Shown: positions 25,289 through 32,781 of the stretch, in pieces
Numbering within the stretch: position 1 is the first letter of the stretch
How the letters are laid out: each line of letters begins with the position of its first letter
NCBI GenBank assembly: GCA_958450865.1
Contig: CAUDNY010000006.1
Coordinates: forward strand, 62,001-126,000
Direction: 5' to 3'
DNA: 64,000 bases
Source: an uncultured Collinsella sp.
Lineage (GTDB): Bacteria; Actinomycetota; Coriobacteriia; Coriobacteriales; Coriobacteriaceae
Program-made: the position numbers and the translations under genes
The notes under the pieces: generated by a model
The model's input: the letters and a program-made list of their open reading frames with translations, nothing else
Database searches by the model: none
What the model was told of the DNA's origin: nothing

Positions 25289-26149
25289 ATGGTTATCGAC
25301 ATGTTGGTTCAGCCCATGCTCTACGGCGAGATCTGTACGCCGGGTGATGAGCCCGATGGATTCGGTTTTTGGTCACGAGAATATGGTATGGGGCATATGG
25401 GCCCCATGGATTGGGATGAGCTTCAAGTCGAGATGGACGTCTGCGATGTGCAGAAGAGCGTGCTCATGCCGCTCGATGTAACCACGGCATGCGGAGGGCA
25501 CTTTGGCACCAATGACCAGATTGCCATGCTGGTTGCCGCGCATCCCGATCGTCTGTGGGGATTTGCGAGCGTAGATCCGCGGGTGAGCGGTGCCGCAGAC
25601 GAATTGGAGCGCGCCTTTACCGAGTTGGGGGCAAAGGGGCTTTGCCTGCATCCGGCAAAGCAGGGTTTTGCCCCCGATGATGCTGTGGCCGAGCCGCTTT
25701 ACGAGCTGTGCGAGCGCTATAACAAACCGGTGGTTTTCCATGCCGGTATGTCTTGGGAACCGGGTGCAGAGCTCTCGCGCAGTAACCCGCTTGCATTTGA
25801 GCACACAATCGCAACGCATCCAAATGTGCGTTTTAGTTTGACACACTTTGGCTGGCCCTGGGTGCGCGAGACCGTGGCGATGCTGCTCAAGTATCCCAAC
25901 TGCTACACGGACACCTCTATCACTTACATCGATTCGCCCGAGGAGATGATGCAGCGTCTTTTCACGGTCGATATGGGGCCGCTGTGGTATGAGCGTGCGC
26001 TATCGCATCAAGTGATGTTCGCCAGCAATACGCCGCGCTTCCGTGCGTTCAAACTCAAGCGGGCGCTCGATACCGTGTCCATGCGCGATGATGCGCGAGA
26101 AAGGCTCTACTGGGGTAATGCCCTGCGTTTTCTTGAAGGGGATGAGTGA
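25289..26149 (+). CDS. Amidohydrolase-2 family metal-dependent hydrolase
   Basis: A 286-residue TIM-barrel protein of the amidohydrolase-related (decarboxylase/lactonase-like) family. LWGFASVDPR, AKGLCLHPAKQGFAPDD, PVVFHAG, HPNVRFSLTHFGWPW and the C-terminal MFASNTPRF/YWGNALRFL are typical. The usual N-terminal DxHxH is not obvious (MVIDMLVQPMLYG). It is probably a hydrolase or decarboxylase acting on an intermediate of the pathway. AAAGGAG precedes ATG 25289; the stop overlaps the start region of the next gene, so translation is coupled. Confidence 0.78.
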   Translation: MVIDMLVQPMLYGEICTPGDEPDGFGFWSREYGMGHMGPMDWDELQVEMDVCDVQKSVLMPLDVTTACGGHFGTNDQIAMLVAAHPDRLWGFASVDPRVSGAADELERAFTELGAKGLCLHPAKQGFAPDDAVAEPLYELCERYNKPVVFHAGMSWEPGAELSRSNPLAFEHTIATHPNVRFSLTHFGWPWVRETVAMLLKYPNCYTDTSITYIDSPEEMMQRLFTVDMGPLWYERALSHQVMFASNTPRFRAFKLKRALDTVSMRDDARERLYWGNALRFLEGDE

Positions 26150-26151
26150 AC

Positions 26152-26580
26152 ATGGTGACGCTCGAGACATTGAGCTATCTATCGACTGCTCCGGACCAGT
26201 TCATCGATATTACCGAAGACGTGCACGCTGCCATCGAACGCAGCTCGGTGACGAATGGCTTGGCAGCGATTATTTTGTCGCATACGACCTGTGGAATCGT
26301 GGTAAACGAGGGGCTGCCCTGCGTGGAGACGGATCTTATGGAGACGCTTGATCGCATCGCCCCACTCGATGCTCCCTATGCGCATGCACACTTCCTGCCG
26401 AGCTATGGAGCCACCGGCAACAACTCCTGTGGGCATATCAAGAGCATGATTTGTGGAAACAGTTGCTTCTTTCCCGTCCAAGATGGCCACATCGTGTGCG
26501 GAGGTGCCCAGAACATCTATCTTGCGGAGTTTGACGGTCCGCAGAAGCGAAAAGTGTACGTCGAGGTGCTGGGGGAATAA
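26152..26580 (+). CDS. YjbQ/UPF0047 family protein
   Basis: A 142-residue protein with the family signature GLAAIILSHTTCGIVVNEG, HAHFLPSYGATGNNSCGHIKSMICGNSCFFPVQDGHIVCGGAQNIYLAEFDGPQKRKVYVEV. Members have been linked to a promiscuous thiamine-phosphate synthase activity, and the true role is unclear. It is the last intact gene of the GntR-linked operon. Start choice is uncertain: ATG 26152 has AAGGGG ten bases upstream, while GTG 26146 overlaps the previous stop. Confidence 0.85.
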   Translation: MVTLETLSYLSTAPDQFIDITEDVHAAIERSSVTNGLAAIILSHTTCGIVVNEGLPCVETDLMETLDRIAPLDAPYAHAHFLPSYGATGNNSCGHIKSMICGNSCFFPVQDGHIVCGGAQNIYLAEFDGPQKRKVYVEVLGE

Positions 26581-26594
26581 CGTTCCTGCAATAA

Positions 26595-26700
26595 TGAGCT
26601 GCACCCCAAAACTTGGACGGCTTAAATAAGAACTACGCCGCAAGGGACTGGCTCCGGAACTCCTCCGGGGTCAGTCCCTTCAGTTTAGTCTGCGTCCTCT
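26595..26700 (-). mobile_element. IS3-family insertion sequence remnant (right end)
   Basis: The sequence from 26595 has TGAGCTGCACCCCAAAAC, the look of an IS150-group terminal repeat. On the minus strand, 26700-26633 encodes TKLKGLTPEEFRSQSLAA followed by stop, the usual C-terminus of an IS3-family transposase (KLKGL-P-xFR-QSL). The rest of the element is missing. It sits where the 5' part of the FGGY kinase gene should be. Confidence 0.8.
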
Positions 26701-26811
26701 GCCAGGTGATCCGTTGTATTATCCGGGCGGAAGCGTGTCGCAAGTCGTGGAAGCCGCCAAGCGCAGTTCACGCGCTGCATTTTTTGCGGTGCCTGGGCCG
26801 GTGATCTCGGG

Positions 26812-27906
26812 CTGATTGACCGAGATTTCACTCACACCATGCGTCGCAAGACGGCGCTGCGCCTGGACGACCTCAAGCTATTTCACTTCATCACGAGCGA
26901 GGGGGGGGGAGGTTTATCTCGACGACCGCACGACTGCGGACATTGCCGATTCACTTCTCTTTAATTGTCTTCCAGATGCGATGGTCATCGGCAGTTCGGC
27001 TGCCGGTCGTGGTGCTTCGGGCGAGCTTGCCGATGAGGTCCGCGAGCGTCGCAGCGTGCGGCTGAGGCGACGGGGCTCGCGGCAGGGACACCTGTCTTGG
27101 TGGGAACGGGCGACTCTGGTGCCGAGGCCATTTCGACGGGTGTATTCCGTCCCGGCGATATGATGGTTCAGTTGGGGAGCACGGCGTATTTCATCTACCT
27201 TGCTGATCATATGGTCGATGATGCCCGCCTGTGGCCAGGGACGTTTATCATTCCCGGAACTTACGGAATCTGCGCGGGGACCAATACGGCGGGTGCGCTC
27301 ACATCGTGGCTGCGCCAAGAGCTGTATCGCGACGCCGTGGAGGCCGAGGGCCACGGTGGCCCCGATGCATATTCGGTTATGGCGCATGATGCCGCCGATG
27401 TGGTACCGGGTGCCGATGGGCTCCTGTGCCTGCCGTACTTTGCGGGGGAGCGTACTCCGCTCAACGATCCCGAGGCGCGTGGCGTCTTCTTTGGCCTGAC
27501 CGGAAGGCATACGCGAGCCCATATGGTTCGCGCCGCCTTGGAAGGCGTCGCGTATACCGTTGCATCCCATGTCGACATTATCGAGCGAGAGCATGGACTG
27601 CCAATTGGGCGCATTATGCTTGTCGGAGGTGGAACCAAGAATCCAGTTTGGATGCAGGCTATCGCCGACGTATGTGGGCGCGAGGTCTCGGTTGCCAAGG
27701 TTACGGTGGGCGCATGCTTCGGTGATGCCATCATGGCAGCTCTCGCAGGTGGCGCCTATGCATCGTGGGATGAGCTCGCCCAAGTCCTTGGCGTTGCGCA
27801 AACAATCGTGCCTGATATGGCTGCCCACGAGTTATATGCGTCGCGCCGTCATATCTTTGACGAATTGTATGCACGCAACCGTGATCTCATGCACGAATTG
27901 GTGTAA
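26812..27906 (+). pseudogene. FGGY carbohydrate kinase pseudogene (xylulokinase-like)
   Basis: Kinase similarity is spread over two frames. TALRLDDLKLFHFITSE is read before a run of nine G (26901-26909). EVYLDDRTTADIADSLLFN is read after it in the next frame. From about 27050 the frame returns and runs without a stop to 27906, with TGLAAGTPVLVGTGDSGAEAISTG, LPYFAGERTPLNDPEARGVFFGL and MLVGGGTKNPVWMQAIADV, the C-terminal FGGY nucleotide domain. The N-terminal 150 or so residues are absent, replaced by an IS3 scar. A C-terminal fragment could be translated from TTG 27097 but would lack the substrate domain. It was probably the third kinase of the operon. Confidence 0.8.
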
Positions 27907-27929
27907 TGCTGCCGAATTGTACTGCCTTC

Positions 27930-27970
27930 CAAAATAGGGACTGCGTTGTGCGATTCGCATGTCCCTTGGC
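27930..27970. terminator. Hairpin between convergent units
   Basis: AGGGACTGCG (from 27936) can pair with CGCATGTCCC (27956-27965), flanked by AAAA and TTTTT. It probably ends the catabolic operon and tatD, and it carries the GGGAC motif common to the window's repeats. Confidence 0.55.
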
Positions 27971-27987
27971 ATTTTTGCCCACAGGGG

Positions 27988-28770
27988 TTAGCGAAGGTCA
28001 AAAACAGAGTGCGCATTTGCTAAAACTGCCGACTCGATGCGCTTTGCGTCACAGTTTTTGAGTGAGGCAATGCGCATCGAGGTCCTTGTGAGTGATCTGA
28101 TGAGCGACTGCGCGCTTGTTTCTGTGTTTGGTTCGGCTGGCGCATCGGTCTCGAGCAGTAGACGGTCGAGTGGAATCTGTCGGGCATATTCGCGACCGCG
28201 CTTGGTGGCGAGCATGCGTTCGTTGACGGAAAAATAGCAGCCCGCATTACGCGCGCGGACGAGTTCGTCCGAAGTGCCGCTAAACCAGTGGAAGATGATA
28301 ACGGGGGAGTCGGAGTTTGGGATGAGTAGTCCATGCGATTCGAGGACGTCCAGTACGGTTCCTGCCGAACGAACGGCGTGAATTGATATCACGCGCCCGG
28401 TAAGAGGATGCTGCACGAGTGTATCGCAGAGCCGGTCAAATGCCTGTATTTGTAGCGGCTCACTTCCGCCGCATCGAGCGGAAAAGTCGAGCCCGACCTC
28501 GCCAACAAAACGCTCTTGCGCGGCAATTTGGCAGAGCAGGTCAATTTCTGCGTTGCCGCATCGCTCGTCGGCGAGCCACCAGGGATGGAGGCCGATGCCC
28601 TTGATGACGGTAGGAGGGCGACGAGTTCGCCCATGTGCGCTAGCGAAGTCGCGTGGATCGACGCCGCAATCAAATAGACCCAAGCCCAGCGCAGTTGCCT
28701 CATCGGCAACGGCGTCCGGGTGAGCCATTAAATCAAGATGGCAGTGTGCATCAAATAACCGGGGCTCCAT
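27988..28770 (-). CDS. TatD-family metal-dependent DNase/hydrolase
   Basis: A 260-residue TIM-barrel hydrolase. Metal-site motifs are FDAHCHLD (HxH, residues about 6-13), GIGLHPWW, FVGEVGLDF (Glu), ISIHAVRSAG (His), IFHWFSG and LLETDAP (Asp). TatD proteins are 3'-5' DNases or related phosphoesterases. ATG at 28770 has GGAG nine bases upstream, inside the gap after tcdA, so the two are co-transcribed. Some second-shell residues differ from E. coli TatD (AVRSAG in place of the usual R..), which may alter specificity. Confidence 0.88.
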   Translation of the reverse strand: MEPRLFDAHCHLDLMAHPDAVADEATALGLGLFDCGVDPRDFASAHGRTRRPPTVIKGIGLHPWWLADERCGNAEIDLLCQIAAQERFVGEVGLDFSARCGGSEPLQIQAFDRLCDTLVQHPLTGRVISIHAVRSAGTVLDVLESHGLLIPNSDSPVIIFHWFSGTSDELVRARNAGCYFSVNERMLATKRGREYARQIPLDRLLLETDAPAEPNTETSAQSLIRSLTRTSMRIASLKNCDAKRIESAVLANAHSVFDLR

Positions 28771-28784
28771 CTCGGCGCACTCCG

Positions 28785-29582
28785 CTAGTCCAAGCGCTGG
28801 CCATCGGCGCGCACGCGCTCGGTGCCGCGCCCGCTGATCTGGCGGATAACCTCGCCGGCAATCATCTGACCCATGATGGGCGGCATAAAGCTGGCGGTGC
28901 CCAACTCGGTACGCTCGTGAATATTGGAAGGGTCGCGGGGCTGTGTCTTACCCGATTCCTCGCAGCTAAACAGTACATGTAGGCTCTTGATTCCGCGCTT
29001 CTTGCATTCTTTGCGCATAATGCGGCTCATGGGGTCACGTACCGTATCGAAGATGTCGGCAAAGCGGAGGCACTCGGGATGGAGCTTGTTGGCCCCGCCC
29101 ATGGAGCTAACCAAACGAATGTCGTGGTCTTGAGCATATTTGGCAATGGTGAGCTTGGCCGAGATGGTGTCGATGGCGTCGACGACGTAGTCGAGCTTGC
29201 CGTCCGTCTGCTCCAAAACGCGTGCGAAAAATTCGTCGATATTATCGCTCAACAGGTATTCGGTGCGCTTGATGACGGTGGCGGCTGGATTGATATCGTG
29301 GATCATGGCTTCCATAACATCGACCTTGCGCTTGCCGATGGTGCTGTGAAAGGCGATGGCCTGGCGATTGATATTGCTGGGCGCGATGATGTCCTTGTCC
29401 AGAATGACGAAATGACCGATGCCGCCGCGGGCGAGTGCCTCGCAGCAGTTGGAGCCCACGCCTCCGCAGCCGAGCACCAGCACCGTAGCATCGGCGAGCT
29501 TATCGAGTGCCTCGCGGCCCATGATGATCTCGAGTTTGGTGTCGCGTGTCTCGTTGGGAGTTGCGGCTGTGGTTTCGGTCAT
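28785..29582 (-). CDS. tcdA: tRNA threonylcarbamoyladenosine dehydratase (TcdA/CsdL)
   Basis: A 265-residue ThiF/E1-like adenylating enzyme. The ATP site is VLVLGCGGVGSNCCEALARGGIGHFVILDKD, with INRQAIA (Arg finger region), VVDAIDTISAKLTIAKYA, and the family-specific SSMGGANKLHPE. TcdA cyclises t6A37 of tRNA to ct6A, aiding ANN decoding. Although an in-frame ATG exists at 29588, GGAGG abuts it directly. ATG at 29582 has the right 6-base spacing and is chosen. TatD follows in the same transcript. Confidence 0.9.
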   Translation of the reverse strand: MTETTAATPNETRDTKLEIIMGREALDKLADATVLVLGCGGVGSNCCEALARGGIGHFVILDKDIIAPSNINRQAIAFHSTIGKRKVDVMEAMIHDINPAATVIKRTEYLLSDNIDEFFARVLEQTDGKLDYVVDAIDTISAKLTIAKYAQDHDIRLVSSMGGANKLHPECLRFADIFDTVRDPMSRIMRKECKKRGIKSLHVLFSCEESGKTQPRDPSNIHERTELGTASFMPPIMGQMIAGEVIRQISGRGTERVRADGQRLD

Positions 29583-29669
29583 AGACATCCTCCGATGGGG
29601 AAGCGAATCGTGTTTTAGCTATCGTCATTATAGGTATTATCGCGATTCCATTTGAGCCCTTGGGGCTTG

Positions 29670-29698
29670 TTGAAATGAGGCAGTGATTCGCATAAGAT
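29670..29698 (+). promoter_or_regulatory. Strong promoter upstream of the sdpR region
   Basis: TTGAAA (29670-29675) and TAAGAT (29693-29698) have an exact 17-base spacer. Transcription would begin near 29705. Confidence 0.65.
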
Positions 29699-29705
29699 GA
29701 AGCAG

Positions 29706-29816
29706 ATGGCACCCGTTGCAGCGGGTTGGCCAACTCTCAAACACGTTTGTAGCGTGAGAAGTGGCCGTCTTCGCATTACGCGGAGGCGGCTATTTTTTGA
29801 GTACAAGATTAGATAG
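29706..29816 (+). CDS. Candidate leaderless leader-peptide ORF (or part of a small RNA)
   Basis: From ATG 29706, right at the predicted transcript start, a 36-codon frame runs to TAG at 29814. It has an Arg-rich end (GRLRITRRRLFFEYKIR). There is no Shine-Dalgarno sequence, so it would be leaderless. The hairpin plus T6 at 29757-29799 lies inside the frame, so the same DNA could instead be a terminated non-coding RNA of about 95 nt. Either reading would put regulated read-through in front of sdpR/sdpI. Coding status is uncertain. Confidence 0.35.
   Translation: MAPVAAGWPTLKHVCSVRSGRLRITRRRLFFEYKIR
29757..29800 (+). terminator. Terminator/attenuator upstream of sdpR
   Basis: GGCCGTCTTCGC and GCGGAGGCGGCT pair with G-T wobbles around ATTAC, followed by six T. 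It lies about 60 bases downstream of a strong promoter. Confidence 0.65.
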
Positions 29817-29832
29817 TTAGACAAACATCTAA
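29809..29832. promoter_or_regulatory. Candidate SdpR operator
   Basis: TTAGAT (29809-29814) and ATCTAA (29827-29832) form a perfect dyad about 50 bases before the sdpR start. ArsR-type autorepressors bind such A/T-rich dyads. Confidence 0.5.
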
Positions 29833-29880
29833 ATATCGAGTATAGTGTGCACGTCATGAGAGATGATGAGAGGAGGTCTT

Positions 29881-30159
29881 ATGCCGGGAGAGGGTTTTAA
29901 GGCGCTTGCCGATCCAACGCGACGGCGCATTTTGGAGTTGCTGCGCGAGGGCAATTGCACGGCGGGGGAGCTTGCCGAGCATTTCGATATCAGTAAGCCG
30001 TCATTGAGCCATCACTTGGCGACGCTCAAAAACGCCGGGTTGGTGACCGACGAGCGCCATGGCCAAAACATCGTATACAGCTTAAACACCACCGTCATGC
30101 AGGATTTAATTGGCTGGTTTATGGGCTTTACAAACACTGAAGGTGATAAGGATGAATAA
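29881..30159 (+). CDS. ArsR-family autorepressor, SdpR-like
   Basis: A 92-residue winged-helix protein: FKALADPTRRRILELLREGNCTAGELAEHFDISKPSLSHHLATLKNAGLVTDERHGQNIVYSLNTT. It lacks the Cys/His metal-binding pattern of SmtB/ArsR sensors and matches the SdpR class, which is held at the membrane by SdpI in Bacillus subtilis. AGGAGG precedes ATG 29881. The stop overlaps the start of the SdpI-like gene by eight bases. Confidence 0.88.
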   Translation: MPGEGFKALADPTRRRILELLREGNCTAGELAEHFDISKPSLSHHLATLKNAGLVTDERHGQNIVYSLNTTVMQDLIGWFMGFTNTEGDKDE

Positions 30160-30856
30160 CGAAAACAAGGGCATTCACCCCACGGGGGTATCGTCGCGCG
30201 TGTGGATTGCGCTGGTCGCACTGTGTGTCGCCAATGTCGTAGCGCACCTCATGGTGATGCCGAGCTTGCCTGCGCAGATTCCCACGCACTGGGGCGCGAA
30301 CGGCGCCGTCGACGGTTGGGGTCCTAGCTGGATGGCCTCCGCGCTCGGCGTGCTGCCTCTGGCGCTTCTCGCAATGTTCTGCGTGGTGCCGCGCATCGAC
30401 CCCAAAGGTGAGGCATATCGAACCTCGGGCAAGTTCTACCAGGGCTTCGTAATCGCCTTCACCTTGTTCATGTGCGCCATAAGCTGGCTGGGAGAGCTTA
30501 CGGTCTGGGGCGTGGTGCCGGCGGTCGGTTCGGTTAACGTGCTGATTTCCGGTGTTGTCGGTTTGCTGTTCATCGGCGTAGGCAACTACTTGCCGCGTGT
30601 GAAGCAGAACTATACGCTCGGTATCAAGACACCTTGGGCGCTTGCCGATCCCGAGAACTGGCGCCGTACGCAGCGTTTTGGCGGTGCCTGCTTTATGGTG
30701 CTGGGTATTGGCCTGATTGTGATGGGCGTGGCGGGTAGCGTGCTTTCGAGTGAAGTCGTCGCCGCGGTGATTGCGGTTCTGGCGTTTGGTTCGGTCGGAG
30801 CCGTCTACGTCTACTCGTATCTGCTGTGGCGTAAATCGCAGCGAGCCGTTCGCTAA
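30152..30856 (+). CDS. SdpI-family membrane protein
   Basis: A 234-residue protein with six likely membrane spans. It contains the DUF1648/SdpI features LPAQIPTHWGANGAVDGWG (about 42-60) and the C-terminal SdpI part VGNYLPRVKQNYTLGIKTPWALADPENWRRTQRFGG. In B. subtilis SdpI gives immunity to the SdpC toxin and sequesters SdpR. No SdpC-like toxin gene is nearby, so the pair may sense another cell-envelope signal. ATG at 30152 overlaps the sdpR stop, indicating coupling. Confidence 0.88.
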   Translation: MNNENKGIHPTGVSSRVWIALVALCVANVVAHLMVMPSLPAQIPTHWGANGAVDGWGPSWMASALGVLPLALLAMFCVVPRIDPKGEAYRTSGKFYQGFVIAFTLFMCAISWLGELTVWGVVPAVGSVNVLISGVVGLLFIGVGNYLPRVKQNYTLGIKTPWALADPENWRRTQRFGGACFMVLGIGLIVMGVAGSVLSSEVVAAVIAVLAFGSVGAVYVYSYLLWRKSQRAVR

Positions 30857-30921
30857 GGTTGCGGAAAACTAGCGTACGCAGTTCATAGTGTGTTAAGGGG
30901 GACTTTTCCCAGGTAGTATTA

Positions 30922-30950
30922 GGGGGTGTGGGCAACCATGCCCCTTTTTC
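30922..30950 (+). terminator. Terminator after sdpI
   Basis: GGGG...GTGGGCAACCATG...CCCC forms a hairpin followed by TTTTTC. Confidence 0.7.
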
Positions 30951-31040
30951 GTTATGTTTCAGAGCTGATTTCCTCATTTCGTTTCCACTAAAGCGAAACA
31001 AGAATAGGGAAACAGCAGGTAGAAAGGATAAAACAGGCAA

Positions 31041-32720
31041 ATGGCAGAGTTTATCTACCAGATGTATCAGGCTCGTAAGGCCCATGGCGACAAGGTGATC
31101 CTTGACGACGTGACCCTGAGCTTCTACCCCGGTGCCAAGATCGGCGTCGTGGGCCCCAACGGTATGGGCAAGTCGACCCTGCTCAAGATCATGGCCGGCA
31201 TCGAGGAAGTCTCCAACGGCGATGCCAGACTTACCCCCGGCTACACCGTGGGTATCTTGCAGCAGGAGCCGCCGCTCGACGACGACAAGACCGTCATCGA
31301 GAACGTGCGCATGGCATTTGGCGACATGATCGCCAAGGTCGATCGCTTCAACAAGATCGGCGAGGAGATGTGCGACCCGGATTGCGACATGGACGCCCTC
31401 ATGGCCGAGATGGGAAAGCTCCAGGACGAGATCGACGCCGCCGACGGCTGGGATATCGATTCCAAGCTCGGCCAGGCCATGGACGCCTTGCAGCTGCCCG
31501 ATTCCGACATGCCGGTCAACGTGCTCTCCGGCGGCGAGCGCCGCCGCGTGGCCCTGTGCAAGCTGCTGCTCGAGGCTCCCGACCTGCTGCTGCTTGACGA
31601 GCCCACGAACCACCTGGACGCCGAGTCGATCCTGTGGCTCGAGCACTTCCTGCACAACTACCAGGGCGCGGTGCTTGCCGTCACACACGATCGCTACTTC
31701 CTGGATAACGTTGCCGAGTGGATTTGCGAGGTCGACCGCGGCCACCTTTATCCCTACAAGGGCAACTACTCCACGTATCTGGAGACCAAGGCCGCCCGTA
31801 TCGAGGCGCAGGGCAACCGCGACGCCAAGCTCGCCAAGCGCATGGAGGCCGAGCTCGAGTGGGTACGCAGCTCGCCCAAGGCTCGCCAGGCAAAGAACAA
31901 GGCCCGTCTGGCTCGCTACGAGGAGATGGAGGCCGAGGCCCGCGCAAGCCAGAAGCTCGACTGGACCGACATCCGCATCCCCGTGGGACCGCGTTTGGGC
32001 AACAAGGTGCTCGAGGCCCATCATCTGCACAAGGAGTTCGATGGTCGTGTGCTCATCGACGACCTTTCGTTCACCCTGCCGCGCAACGGCATCGTGGGCG
32101 TCATCGGTCCCAACGGCGTGGGCAAGACTACGCTCTTCAAGACGATTGTGGGTCTGGAGCCGCTGACTTCGGGCGAGCTCGAGGTGGGCGAGACCGTCAA
32201 GATCTCCTATGTCGATCAGAACCGTTCCGGCATCGATCCCGACAAGAACCTGTGGGAGGTCGTCTCGGATGGCCTGGACCACATGATGGTCGGCGAGACC
32301 GAGGTTCCGAGCCGTGCTTATGTGGCGAGCTTTGGCTTTAAGGGCCAGGACCAGCAGAAGCGCGCTGGCGTACTTTCCGGTGGCGAGCGCAACCGTCTGA
32401 ACTTGGCGCTTACGCTCAAGCAGGGCGGCAACCTGCTGCTCCTCGACGAGCCCACGAACGACCTCGACGTCGAGACGCTGTCCTCGCTCGAAGCGGCGCT
32501 GCTCGAGTTCCCGGGCTGCTCGGTGGTCATTAGCCACGACCGCATGTTCCTGGACCGCATCGCCACGCACATTCTGGCGTGGGAGGGCACCGACGAGAAC
32601 CCGGGCAACTGGTATTGGTTCGAGGGCAACTTCGAGGCCTATCAGGCCAACCGCATCGAGCGCCTGGGCGAGGACGCAGCCCAGCCGCATCGTATTCACC
32701 GCAAGCTGACGCGCGATTAG
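31041..32720 (+). CDS. ettA: Energy-dependent translational throttle protein EttA (ABC-F)
   Basis: A 559-residue ABC-F ATPase. It has two nucleotide-binding domains, GPNGMGKST (about 39) with LSGGERRRVALCKLLL, and GPNGVGKTT (about 357) with LSGGERNRLNLALTL. The EttA arm lies in the first domain, and the P-site tRNA interaction motif linker contains a basic KARQAKNKARLARYEEM. EttA binds the ribosomal E site and gates translation elongation by ATP/ADP ratio. There are no membrane segments. The start MAEFIYQMYQARK is the family's usual one. GAAAGG precedes it. Confidence 0.95.
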   Translation: MAEFIYQMYQARKAHGDKVILDDVTLSFYPGAKIGVVGPNGMGKSTLLKIMAGIEEVSNGDARLTPGYTVGILQQEPPLDDDKTVIENVRMAFGDMIAKVDRFNKIGEEMCDPDCDMDALMAEMGKLQDEIDAADGWDIDSKLGQAMDALQLPDSDMPVNVLSGGERRRVALCKLLLEAPDLLLLDEPTNHLDAESILWLEHFLHNYQGAVLAVTHDRYFLDNVAEWICEVDRGHLYPYKGNYSTYLETKAARIEAQGNRDAKLAKRMEAELEWVRSSPKARQAKNKARLARYEEMEAEARASQKLDWTDIRIPVGPRLGNKVLEAHHLHKEFDGRVLIDDLSFTLPRNGIVGVIGPNGVGKTTLFKTIVGLEPLTSGELEVGETVKISYVDQNRSGIDPDKNLWEVVSDGLDHMMVGETEVPSRAYVASFGFKGQDQQKRAGVLSGGERNRLNLALTLKQGGNLLLLDEPTNDLDVETLSSLEAALLEFPGCSVVISHDRMFLDRIATHILAWEGTDENPGNWYWFEGNFEAYQANRIERLGEDAAQPHRIHRKLTRD

Positions 32721-32743
32721 TCGAGCTCAGGTGACCTAACGAG

Positions 32744-32780
32744 AAAGGGACGATAACCTTGAGGGCTATCGTCCCTTTTT
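32744..32780. terminator. Bidirectional terminator after ettA
   Basis: AAAGGGACGATAACC pairs with GGCTATCGTCCCTTT, followed by T5. It separates ettA from the convergent gene. Confidence 0.9.
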
Positions 32781-32781
32781 G

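Noticed and set aside
27097..27906. Independent sugar-kinase gene starting at TTG 27097
   Set aside because: It encodes only the C-terminal FGGY domain. Similarity continues upstream in shifted frames, so it is treated as part of a pseudogene.
30693..32699. 668-residue minus-strand frame opposite ettA
   Set aside because: Antisense to a clear ABC-F gene with strong codon bias; the repetitive hydrophobic composition is a complement artefact.
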